From Deltaproteobacteria bacterium (GTDB lineage Bacteria > Desulfobacterota > Syntrophia > Syntrophales > JAFGHS01), in contig JAFGLN010000029.1 of the NCBI GenBank assembly GCA_016928025.1, positions 1 to 64,000 on the forward strand: 64,000 nucleotides of DNA, in the 5' to 3' direction. Position numbers and translations under genes: made by a program. Positions 55,877 to 63,908 of the stretch are shown here, in pieces. The notes under the pieces are model-generated. The model searched no databases. It was not told the origin of the DNA and worked only from the letters and a program-made list of their open reading frames with translations. Each line of letters begins with the position of its first letter. Within the stretch, counting starts at the first letter, position 1.

Positions 55877-55934
55877 TCGCTCAAGACATCAATTCCCCAA
55901 TTGCAACAAAAAATAAATTTAAGGAGATATTATC

Positions 55935-57077
55935 ATGGAACTAGTTCTGAACGAAGAACAGACCATGCTGGCTCAGACGGTCAAAAATTTTATAACGGAT
56001 AATTCCCCGATCAACCGGATGCGGCAGCTTCGGGACGACAAAGATATGCTCGGCTACTCCAAGGACATCTGGAAACAGATGGCCGATCTGGGGTGGACGG
56101 CGATCCTTTTTTCCGAAGCAGACGGAGGTCTGGAATTGGGCATGGCGGAAACGGTTCTGGTTACCGAGGAAATGGGAAGAAACCTGGCGCCGGAACCCTA
56201 TATTTCATCCATCGTGCTGGCCGGGCAAGCCCTGGCGAAAGGCGGCAGTAAAGAACTCCGTGAACAATGGTTGGGTTCCGTTATTGCGGGCGATGCCGTT
56301 TTAACGGTCGCCTATCAGGAAAAAGGCGGACGTTATGATATTACCAAGATAAAAACAACTGCGGCGAAAACCGCCGACGGCTATGTCATCAACGGCGAAA
56401 AAGTGCAGGTAACGGACGGATACGGCGCGGACGCGATGATCGTATCGGCCCGCACATCCGGAAACGACGGCGATGCCGACGGTATCACGCTGTTTCTGGT
56501 TCCCAGGGATGCGGCAGGCATGACGGTAACGCGCCAGTGGCGTCTGGATTCCCGCAACGTGGCCCTGGTGGCGTTCAAAGACGTCAAGGTTTCGGAGGCG
56601 AATATCGTCGGAACCGTCGACAAAGGCGGTCAGTTGCTCGGCCAGGTCATCGATCTGGCCACCGTGGCCCTCTGCGGGGAAATGCTGGGGGGCATGAATT
56701 TCGCCTTCAACCACATGCTGGCCTATATGAAGGAACGCGTACAGTTTAATGTTCCCATCGGTTCCTTCCAGGCGCTCAAACACCGGGCCGCCAAGATGTA
56801 TATGGAAGTCGAGCTTTCCCGTTCCGTCGTGATGGCGGCAGCACGTGCGGTGGATGAAGAAAACGCGGGGAAAGAACTTTTTATCTCGACGGCCAAAGCA
56901 CGCTGTTCGGATGCCTACATCGCTGTCACTAATGAAGCGGTCCAGATATTGGGCGGCAACGGCATGACGGACGAAGAGAACATCGGCTTCTATATGAAAC
57001 GTGCCAGAGTCGCGGAGATGACCTTTGGGGATGCGACCTATCACAAGGATCGGTTTGCCACGCTGAAAGGTTATTAA
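55935..57077 (+). CDS. Acyl-CoA dehydrogenase, non-catalytic partner
   Basis: 380 residues, 58 bases after the first subunit. AAGGAGATATT precedes ATG. The N-terminal part MELVLNEEQTMLAQTVKNFI and FAD contacts are present, but the C-terminal motif reads AEMTFGDATYHKDRF, with no Glu at the base position that is YEGT or LEGG in active partners. It therefore probably serves as the structural/FAD-binding subunit of an alpha2beta2 enzyme. No terminator until 57242-57272. Confidence 0.9.
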   Translation: MELVLNEEQTMLAQTVKNFITDNSPINRMRQLRDDKDMLGYSKDIWKQMADLGWTAILFSEADGGLELGMAETVLVTEEMGRNLAPEPYISSIVLAGQALAKGGSKELREQWLGSVIAGDAVLTVAYQEKGGRYDITKIKTTAAKTADGYVINGEKVQVTDGYGADAMIVSARTSGNDGDADGITLFLVPRDAAGMTVTRQWRLDSRNVALVAFKDVKVSEANIVGTVDKGGQLLGQVIDLATVALCGEMLGGMNFAFNHMLAYMKERVQFNVPIGSFQALKHRAAKMYMEVELSRSVVMAAARAVDEENAGKELFISTAKARCSDAYIAVTNEAVQILGGNGMTDEENIGFYMKRARVAEMTFGDATYHKDRFATLKGY

Positions 57078-57628
57078 AAACAAGGTCTAAGATTCAAGGC
57101 GCAGGGGAAAAGGATATTCTGAGCTATAGATTCAATTTTGTAACAACGGTCGACCGGAGAGTGGTAAGCGACAGATGTTATTTCGAACCAATTTCTTGAT
57201 CCTTGTGCCAATGATGCAAAATCTGGTGTGAGTTGGTAATTAAAAGGGCAAAATCATTGATTTTGCCCTTTTGCTTTCCGGGTCCGCGATTTATTAAGCA
57301 GATAGACGTGGCATCGTCCAAGGCGTTGAATTGACGATCTCTTGCATAAATTTTTTGAACTATATCTTTGAACTTGACACTTCAGTGGAAAAAGATGAAA
57401 ATTAAAAAAAACGGAAAATCTCTCTGAGCGCTCCATCGGATTTAACCCTTCTCAAATGGTTGTGACAAGCATCGATCATGATGACTTCGTTGATTCCAAG
57501 CGCTTAATCTGCTTGTTGGTGACGTTAACCTTTTGGAAAATGCATCCGTACAGTATGTGTTTTTAGTGCATGTCTCTTCGTTTCATTGTTGGTAACAAAA
57601 TTATCAGGAAATGAAAGGAGAAAAGACC
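57078..57628. other. Intergenic region with terminator
   Basis: A 550-base gap with a CAAGG-like trace at 57084-57105 and a terminator at 57242-57272. No gene seen. Confidence 0.5.
57242..57272 (+). terminator. Terminator after dehydrogenase pair
   Basis: AAAAGGGCAAAAT and ATTTTGCCCTTTT form a 13-bp stem with a 5-base loop, ending in T's. Confidence 0.9.
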
Positions 57629-57802
57629 ATGGGCAACCTGAATTTAACGCCACAGGAAGAAGAGGAGCTTTTGATTATTCTTGAGAGGTACTTGCCTGAT
57701 CTAAAAAGTGAAATGGCGAACACGGATAAGAAAGAGTTTCGAAAAAGCCTGAAAGAGCGCGAAGTATTTATGGAAGACCTCATCAATCGTCTTAAACATT
57801 GA
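57629..57802 (+). CDS. Small acidic/helical hypothetical protein
   Basis: 57 residues, from ATG 57629 with AAAGGAG nine bases upstream. Predominantly helical, charged (PQEEEELLIILERYLPDLKS and KSLKEREVFMEDLINRLKH). No signal or metal motif. It resembles conserved small proteins of the lineage but I do not know its role. The HAD gene lies on the opposite strand eight bases past its stop. Confidence 0.65.
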   Translation: MGNLNLTPQEEEELLIILERYLPDLKSEMANTDKKEFRKSLKEREVFMEDLINRLKH

Positions 57803-57809
57803 CCCTGTT

Positions 57810-58541
57810 TTAGCGAAAGCGGTACTGCTCAAGCCAGTCGTCTATTTCCAGGAGGCTGGCGATCCGGTCGCGTATCCTATCGTACTTTCCTTTCCGGTCG
57901 TAAAGGAGGGCCTCCATACCGGCGGCGCGGGGTCCTTCATAGTCGGCTTCCGGCGAATCGCCGATGAATAAGATTTCGCCAGGGAGGGTCTGTGCGAACT
58001 CGATGGCCGCAGTGTAAATGTGTTCGGATGGTTTTCGCCAGCCGACATGGCAGGACACGACAACCTGCTGAAAATAGCCATTGAGACCATGGTGCATAAG
58101 CAATTCCTGGATGCCTCCGGGGACCATGAAGTTTGAAACAACACCCATAGGAATTCCCCGCCGAGCGATGAGGTCAAGACACTGCTCGACTTCCGGCAAG
58201 ACGTAAGTACGGGCACGATACACGTTCCAGAAACTATCATGGATATATCGGACTTCTTGTTCAATTCTTTCCGGGAGCCAGGCATGTTCTGATTGAGTGA
58301 TCCGCTCGGAAAGAATATTCTTGATCCGACCGTATATAGTACCTTCGCGGAAGCAGTTTTCCGCGGCGTTTAACTGTTCCCGTTCGCGTTTCCACGCGTT
58401 TTGGAAGCTTTCCGAATCATCCCACAGATTGAGAGACTGCGCACCGCCCTCCCATGCCCAGTCCGCGTAGGCATCAAGGGAAGGCGATTCGATTTGGATG
58501 AGGGTTTCGATACAATCGAAGTAAATAAAGCGGATGTTCAA
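57810..58541 (-). CDS. HAD superfamily hydrolase, variant motif I
   Basis: About 243 residues. The nucleophile loop is IRFIYFDCIETLI; the usual second Asp (DxD) is Ile, a change found in some non-phosphatase HAD members. Motif II (MGVVSNFM), motif III Lys region (GWRKPSEHIYTAA) and motif IV IGDSPEADYEGPRAAGM are intact. TTG 58541 follows GGGGG; a TTG at 58568 also fits. Upstream lies a CAAGG tract. Substrate unknown; the fold suggests a phosphatase, mutase or dehalogenase. Confidence 0.82.
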   Translation of the reverse strand: MNIRFIYFDCIETLIQIESPSLDAYADWAWEGGAQSLNLWDDSESFQNAWKREREQLNAAENCFREGTIYGRIKNILSERITQSEHAWLPERIEQEVRYIHDSFWNVYRARTYVLPEVEQCLDLIARRGIPMGVVSNFMVPGGIQELLMHHGLNGYFQQVVVSCHVGWRKPSEHIYTAAIEFAQTLPGEILFIGDSPEADYEGPRAAGMEALLYDRKGKYDRIRDRIASLLEIDDWLEQYRFR

Positions 58542-58895
58542 TGTTCCCCCTGGAAGATTAAGGCACAAGGTTCAAGGAAACAAACAAAGGGTTATGAACA
58601 ATCATTTTCCCGACCCGTGCCCTGAAAATATCAAGGACAATTGTCGTTTCAAGCCGCCTCGTTGGCCGTCCTTTTTCGTCAGGCTCCCTAAGGAATGATA
58701 CTTGGCATATCGGGAGCCGTTTGTGTTTGTGCAAAAACTATAGCGGAGGAATAGCATTGATGTCAATAACATGATAAGAATATGGTAACAGTAAAAGTTT
58801 TAAACCTTGATGGAAGAAAGCCGGTGGTGGTTTACGTCCGTAAAGGATGAGAGTATAAGCAAGATCAGCATAGATTAAATGGAGAGAATTGTGCC
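58542..58895. other. Intergenic region with stem-loop
   Basis: No gene. CAAGG tract at 58562-58577, and GGCTCCC (58682-58688) with GGGAGCC (58712-58718) forming a stem; weak T-rich tail. Confidence 0.5.
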
Positions 58896-59843
58896 ATGAA
58901 AAAAATAATGACTTTTTTTATCCTGTTGTCTCTTTTGGTTATGATTTCCTGTGCCGCCACAACGAGCTCACGTTATCGCGAAGGCGACAACGTGGGACAG
59001 GAAGCCGCCCTGACGGTAGAAGACGAACGGCGGCTGACGCAGGAAGCGCTGCCGAACATGCTTAAAGACTATCCGCCGGCTGATAATAAGGAATTGCAGC
59101 AGTATATCTCAAACCTGGGTATGAAGATCGTTAAGGCAAACAACCTGGAAGGGAATCCGTATCACTATACTTTTTCCGTTGTTGATGTTCCTCATGTCAA
59201 CGCCTTTGCGCTTCCCGCCGGGACGGTGTTTGTGACAGCACCTCTGATTGCCATGACAGCGAACGAAGCGGAGCTTGCCGGGGTCGTTTCCCATGAGATC
59301 GGCCACGTTATCGCCCGGCACACGGCGGAGCGGATGTTTGTCATGGAGAAAGAGCAAAATAAAACCTGGCTGTATACAGTCGGGGGAGGGCTGATCGGCG
59401 TGGTTGCCGGCTATGGCTTGGGTAAGGTGCTGTGCCCGGAAGGCGATGCGGAATGCCTGGCAAAAGCGGCAATGTTGGGCGGTGCCGCCGGCGCCGGCGG
59501 CGGGTTGCTCGTGCAGAAATATAAATTCATGGGCAACTCCCGTGAAGACGAAATGGAAGCGGATCGGATCGGTTTTAGACTCGCCGTTGGAGCGGGATAC
59601 GATAAAGACCAGGTCGGGAAATTTTACGAGAGACTCCTTGAAATGGAGAAAAAAGCCCAAAAAAGCGGAAACCCGATTATTAGAAGTCTTTTAGATGCCA
59701 TGAGCACCCATCCGCCCAGCGAAGAAAGAGTGCAGCAGATGAATGAACTGGCAAAGAGCAGTCCCACTACTGCAAGAGCAATTACGAACTCCCCCGACTT
59801 TAAACGCGCCAAGCAGACAGCTGCGGGATATGTTAAGAAATAA
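58896..59843 (+). CDS. M48-family metalloprotease, lipoprotein
   Basis: 315 residues. Signal peptide with lipobox LVMISC (Cys19), then a soluble domain with zinc motif VSHEIGHVIARH (HExxH) and third ligand Glu in NSREDEMEADRIG, and a glycine-rich segment GVVAGYGLGKVL just after. This is the BepA/LoiP-type periplasmic protease that quality-controls outer-membrane proteins. Stands alone, followed by the VanZ-like gene. Confidence 0.93.
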   Translation: MKKIMTFFILLSLLVMISCAATTSSRYREGDNVGQEAALTVEDERRLTQEALPNMLKDYPPADNKELQQYISNLGMKIVKANNLEGNPYHYTFSVVDVPHVNAFALPAGTVFVTAPLIAMTANEAELAGVVSHEIGHVIARHTAERMFVMEKEQNKTWLYTVGGGLIGVVAGYGLGKVLCPEGDAECLAKAAMLGGAAGAGGGLLVQKYKFMGNSREDEMEADRIGFRLAVGAGYDKDQVGKFYERLLEMEKKAQKSGNPIIRSLLDAMSTHPPSEERVQQMNELAKSSPTTARAITNSPDFKRAKQTAAGYVKK

Positions 59844-59900
59844 AGGCTGTCAAATAGATTATCCTTGTTGTGCCGGACGGTGTTGATATAAAGGTTATTC

Positions 59901-61088
59901 ATGAAAGACATGGCATTCCTCTTCGATCACTACAGATGGTTGTTGAAGGTCATTTGCTTTGCCGTTTTCTTTATCATCCTGGTTGTTGGTCTTTGGCCGT
60001 TCAATTTCTTTCCGCAAAATAAAGTTAAATGGCTGTCCGACAGGAGTGGTATTAAGATATATGGCCAAGGGATTATTATGAGTAAAAATCCCGGTTGGCA
60101 TCAAGCAAAACCTCTTTTTCCCGATGGCGCCATAACGATAGAACTTTGGCTGCGCCCAAACCAGGAGACCGGCAGTTTGCCCTCAATCCTGACGTTCTAC
60201 GACGGTCTGAACCCCGATATTTTTCTCATCGGTCAATGGAAATCACATCTGGTCATTCGCAGTAGGACGGTAAATCGCCATCATCGCAAACCCGGCAAGG
60301 TTTATCAGGAGATTGGACTGCGCAATGCCCTTTTGAAAAATAAAGATGTTTTCATAACCGTGACATCAAATAAGAACGGGACATTTATTTTTTTAAATGG
60401 CCAATTTGCAAAAAAATATCCTTACCAGAGGTTGATGGAAAACGTATCCTGGGAAGATATGCGTCTGATTGTCGGTAATTCTCCGACAGGGCAAAGTTAC
60501 TGGCATGGCGATATCTTCGGGATGGCGATATACGGCCGGGCATTTACGGCGGATGAGATTACGGGAAATTATTTGTCATGGATTCATAACGATCCTTACT
60601 CCATCAAGAAGGAGAAAAGCCTTGTCGGCCTTTACATGTTTTATGAGAGGGAGGGGAAACTGATTCACAACGTTGTGAATCCGGATGATACTTTGACGAT
60701 TCCGGATGTTTTCAAACCCATTCGCAAAGTTGTTTTATCGTATCCCTGGCGTGATGATTTTAAATGGAATATGACGGTCAAACAGGATGGGCCTGTGAAT
60801 ATTCTGGGATTTATCCCCTTGGGATTTTTCTTTTGTCTGTTGCTTATCAGTAAAAAGAAACAGCAAAGGTCCGCTGCTTATATGATGACGATATTGATTG
60901 GTATCGGGATTAGTCTGATCGTGGAGCTGACCCAGGTCTATCTGCCTACCAGAGATTCATCACTCATAGATTTGGCAAACAATACTCTCGGAACGATCTT
61001 CGGGGTCTTGATTGTTGCGATTTTGTCGGCATTCGAAAAGAGACAAACGCTCAATATTGATATCCCCGCAGGGCCCAGTCTCCGGTGA
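59901..61088 (+). CDS. VanZ-like membrane protein with inserted LamG domain
   Basis: 395 residues. One N-terminal membrane helix (residues 12-30: KVICFAVFFIILVVGLWPF), then a LamG/concanavalin-like lectin segment (about 55-225: ITIELWLRP, DVFITVTSNKNGTFIFLNGQ), and C-terminal VanZ membrane helices (VNILGFIPLGFFFCLLLI ... LTQVYLPTRDSSLIDLANNT). The split VanZ-LamG layout is seen in exopolysaccharide/exosortase-associated proteins, which fits the PEP-CTERM genes and rmlA here. Topology and function untested. Confidence 0.82.
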   Translation: MKDMAFLFDHYRWLLKVICFAVFFIILVVGLWPFNFFPQNKVKWLSDRSGIKIYGQGIIMSKNPGWHQAKPLFPDGAITIELWLRPNQETGSLPSILTFYDGLNPDIFLIGQWKSHLVIRSRTVNRHHRKPGKVYQEIGLRNALLKNKDVFITVTSNKNGTFIFLNGQFAKKYPYQRLMENVSWEDMRLIVGNSPTGQSYWHGDIFGMAIYGRAFTADEITGNYLSWIHNDPYSIKKEKSLVGLYMFYEREGKLIHNVVNPDDTLTIPDVFKPIRKVVLSYPWRDDFKWNMTVKQDGPVNILGFIPLGFFFCLLLISKKKQQRSAAYMMTILIGIGISLIVELTQVYLPTRDSSLIDLANNTLGTIFGVLIVAILSAFEKRQTLNIDIPAGPSLR

Positions 61089-61183
61089 AACCTGTCAGTA
61101 TTACCGTTTGTCCGACATGTCGATTGCGGTCATAACTCACAACAATCCTGAACGATTCGTGATTACTTTAGAGTTGATGGCCC

Positions 61184-61310
61184 CGTAAAAAGATCATATT
61201 CCCCTCCCTTGGTGGGAAGGGACAACGGGGAGGGGGATTTATCATCACTTGTAATAATGTTATTTCTCACCCCCTCCCGTCAAGGGAGAGGGTGATTTTC
61301 GACTTTTTAA
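61184..61310. repeat. MITE-like repeat, copy 2
   Basis: 127 bp with the same order of segments as 52904-53040, diverged at several positions and with a slightly shorter right half. Flanked by AGAGTTGATGG and GAGTTAATGA. Confidence 0.8.
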
Positions 61311-61324
61311 CGAGAGCGTCCGAG

Positions 61325-61663
61325 TTAATGATATAATTTGTCGTTTATGACCTGCCGGAGTCTGGAAACCATTAAGGGTCTTTGCAGATACAGATCCGCA
61401 CCCGTATAACTTTCGCTTTGATTTTTGGGTGATTCCGTCATGCAGATTACGTAGACCGAAGGATCTTTCGATTTGATATGTTGGACAACATCGAGTCCTC
61501 TGCTGCCTCCGTTTGTAAGAATGACTTCGTACTGGCCTGTTGAAAGCATATTGATAATATCATCCTTGCAGGTGGCTATTCCCGTTTTATAGCCGAAGTT
61601 AAAGATGCTTTCCCCAAAAAATTCCAATGTACCGGGCCGTTCATCAATAAGTAGAACTTTCAT
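61325..61663 (-). CDS. Degenerate single-domain receiver 1
   Basis: 112 residues from ATG 61663, with GGAGG nine bases upstream. It aligns gap-free with the 112-residue protein at 63201, about half the residues identical by eye. Receiver fold landmarks are present (MKVLLIDERP, YEVILTN, ICMTESP, YLQRP), but the phosphoacceptor Asp is Asn51 and the conserved Lys is Arg95. It thus cannot be phosphorylated in the normal way and may act as a decoy or protein-interaction module. A dyad-like site lies upstream at 61740-61756. Confidence 0.85.
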   Translation of the reverse strand: MKVLLIDERPGTLEFFGESIFNFGYKTGIATCKDDIINMLSTGQYEVILTNGGSRGLDVVQHIKSKDPSVYVICMTESPKNQSESYTGADLYLQRPLMVSRLRQVINDKLYH

Positions 61664-61684
61664 AATAACTAACCTCCAATACAT

Positions 61685-62165
61685 CTACGGCATCAAGGCT
61701 GATACCCGATGCCTTTTCAGGAAAAAGTGTTTGTTGACGTAAAGGAAATTTACACTATCTGAAACATGACTGATGGTGAACTGGTGAAAAAACGGATCGC
61801 AAACAGATTTTTTCTTTTGACTGTTGGCTTAAGTCGTCTTCGAGTGATTTGTTTTCATCAGTTGAGGGGCATTGTAAAATAAAGCAAGACACTTGTCAAT
61901 AAAAATATTAAAATGCAAAAAAAACATTAAATTCATAATAGCGCTTATATCCAGCTGTCAGGTTTTTTTACAATTTAGTGTAAGCGATGTATGGATACAA
62001 TAAATTTTTTTATGATATCAGGGTCGATTATAAATATTTAGTTAATAATATCAATAAGTAATAAATTCAATTGGATGATTATACTAAAACAGGTATGATT
62101 TGTGCTGTATAAAATAGTGGACTTAGAAATTCACAATACTCATGTCGGATTCTGAGGAGATTATC
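61685..62165. other. AT-rich divergent regulatory region
   Basis: No gene. It separates the minus-strand receiver 1 from the plus-strand RHH-PilZ gene. Contains the dyad-like site 61740-61756 and a weak -24/-12 element AGGTATGATTTGTGCT at 62091-62106. Confidence 0.45.
61740..61756 (-). promoter_or_regulatory. Dyad-like site upstream of receiver 1
   Basis: Minus strand TGTAAATTTCCTTTACG: TGTAAA and TTTACG separated by five bases, same spacing as the TGTCGA-N5-TTTACA sites. No sigma-54 element was seen between it and the gene. Confidence 0.35.
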
Positions 62166-62660
62166 TTGAAAAAAGACAGTCTTATATGCTTTAGAGCGAG
62201 TAAGAAGCTTCATGAAACATTGACCAAAATTGCCAAGGAAGAACGTCGATCCTTATCAGCGATGATCGAAATAGCTTTGCTTAATTTTTTGAAAGAGAAA
62301 AACGTTCTTAAAAGCATTGATTCGGAGCGGCGTAAGTATCCAAGAAAAACCATTTCTGTTCCGGCCTTTATCAACCATTATGAATCAGGCAAGGCCAAGC
62401 TTAATGCCGCGTCCCTGATGGACATTTCTCTGGAAGGTATCAAAATATCCGTTCCCAGCGATGCAAAAATTGATGTACAGACCGATCCGCATAGCTCGAA
62501 ATTTCAGGTAATATTTTCGTTGCCGAATGATAACAGGCCTATCAGTCTGGATTGCGAACCTCGCAGCGTAAGTGACGATGATGACAGTATTTTAATCGGT
62601 GCGTCCATTATTGATGTCGACTTCGAAAGCTACAAGAAGCTGCAATCTTATTTGATGTAA
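62166..62660 (+). CDS. Ribbon-helix-helix / PilZ fusion
   Basis: 164 residues from TTG 62166, which has GAGGAG six bases upstream; ATG 62142 lies in frame but has none. N-terminal 55 residues match the ribbon-helix-helix DNA-binding fold (ICFRASKKLHETLTKIAKEE, SLSAMIEIALLNFLKE). The rest is a PilZ domain with c-di-GMP motifs RKYPR and DISLEG. A DNA-binding protein whose binding may respond to c-di-GMP is suggested; that is inference. Sits between the two degenerate receivers. Confidence 0.8.
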   Translation: MKKDSLICFRASKKLHETLTKIAKEERRSLSAMIEIALLNFLKEKNVLKSIDSERRKYPRKTISVPAFINHYESGKAKLNAASLMDISLEGIKISVPSDAKIDVQTDPHSSKFQVIFSLPNDNRPISLDCEPRSVSDDDDSILIGASIIDVDFESYKKLQSYLM

Positions 62661-63001
62661 TATGATCGGAAATGATATTTAATCATTCCAACATGTTGTA
62701 TCTTTTCTGTAAAATATTGTAATCCCCCTTAGATTTCAGCCATTCCTTACGTTATTGTTGCCATCTCATTTTCCCCCCCCAATTATATACATTTAATTGA
62801 TCCCTTTCGCTTCATCATGAAAGGTGAATGAGTCCGTCCGCGTAAATAATTCATCGATAAAAATCCAGCGATAACGAACTTCCAACGAATGTGTCCCTCT
62901 TCCGGTTTCAGTGTCGGTTTTTCTTACATAAAGGGGAAAGGGCGTAATACATTGTAACGACATTATTTTCCTCAATTTAACCCTAAAGCCTGCCGGTAAT
63001 T

Positions 63002-63018
63002 TGTCGATATACTTTACA
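63002..63018 (+). promoter_or_regulatory. 17-bp upstream activator-like dyad (copy 3)
   Basis: TGTCGATATACTTTACA, one mismatch to the PEP-CTERM gene 2 site; a TGTAAA half follows after five bases. 119 bases upstream of the -24/-12 element. Confidence 0.65.
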
Positions 63019-63136
63019 GATTGTAAATAAACGAAAAATAATGGTCTGGATCAACGAACGGATGTCAGACATTTAAATTTAATGATATTCAGAACATGAG
63101 ATATCATTTTCTTTGTAGATTATAAATGGATGCTTA

Positions 63137-63152
63137 GGGCATACATATTGCA
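63137..63152 (+). promoter_or_regulatory. Sigma-54-like promoter of receiver 2
   Basis: GGGCATACATATTGCA: correct GG-N10-GC spacing, perfect TTGCA, GGCA at -24. 49 bases from the ATG, like the 57-base gap for PEP-CTERM gene 2. Confidence 0.6.
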
Positions 63153-63200
63153 TAACGTTGTATTACATAACGCAGCATATCTCATATAAGGAGTTATACA

Positions 63201-63539
63201 ATGAAAGTATTGCTTATTGATGAAAGACCGGATACATTAGATTTCCTCGGAGAGAGTATGGTTAAACAAGGGTATAAAACAGGTATAGCAAAAGATAAAA
63301 AGGACATTTTTTCAATGCTTTCTGAAAACCAATACGACGTAATTCTGGCAAACGGTGTTACCAAAGAGTTGGACATCGATAAGGATATACGCTCAAGGTA
63401 TGATTCCATTTATATCGTTTATCTGTCAGCCGACGACAAAAAAAACGAACACCAGCATGCCGGAGTGGATATGTATCTGCATCGTCCCTTTGTTGCCTCG
63501 GACCTCAGGCAGGCGATCAAAAAACCATTTACGCATTGA
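63201..63539 (+). CDS. Degenerate single-domain receiver 2
   Basis: 112 residues. Starts MKVLLIDERPDTLDFLGES; the DD pair is D-E (residues 7-8), the phosphoacceptor position is Asn51 in DVILANG, and the Lys is Arg95 in YLHRPF. These are the same substitutions as in receiver 1, so they were probably fixed before the duplication and tolerated since. AAGGAG precedes the ATG. It has a sigma-54-like promoter and a 17-bp dyad shared with the PEP-CTERM genes. Confidence 0.87.
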   Translation: MKVLLIDERPDTLDFLGESMVKQGYKTGIAKDKKDIFSMLSENQYDVILANGVTKELDIDKDIRSRYDSIYIVYLSADDKKNEHQHAGVDMYLHRPFVASDLRQAIKKPFTH

Positions 63540-63908
63540 CTGACGAATGAGCAGCCTCGTCGTGGAGGCCGGGAATTGTTAAACTTAAGGCTGACCTGTG
63601 CCCGGGCGTCGCGTCTATAAAAATAAGCCCAAGATTAAATATCGCTCTCTTTTTCATAACCTCGTTGATAAAAAACGATCTCCCCAGGATCCCTTGTCAA
63701 AAAGAGATCCGGGGAGATCGTTTTTGCAATAGTCGTTCTGATACCTCGCAGCTTGCAGCAGGGCGATTTAATCGTCACAGATCGTTCCACAACATTTTGC
63801 TTTCTTCATAAGTTTACAAATGATATGGAGAAATCTATCTAAAATGATCCCCATGATGTCCCATCGGGCTAAAGCAAAATAAGGATGGAAAGGACGTTAA
63901 AACATCAA
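63540..63908. other. Intergenic region before rmlA
   Basis: No gene seen; holds the hairpin at 63670-63725. Confidence 0.5.
63670..63725 (+). terminator. Long terminator hairpin
   Basis: AAAAACGATCTCCCC (63671-63685) and GGGGAGATCGTTTTT (63711-63725) form a 15-bp perfect stem with A and T tracts outside, so it can act in both directions. Confidence 0.8.

Larger units (their letters stand above)
62661..63200. other. Intergenic region upstream of receiver 2
   Basis: No convincing gene (a 60-codon minus frame at 62793-62975 has no support). Contains the dyad 63002-63018 and the -24/-12 element 63137-63152. Confidence 0.5.

Noticed and set aside
62793-62975. 60-codon minus frame between PilZ and receiver 2
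   Set aside because: Low complexity, no ribosome site, and lies in the regulatory region.
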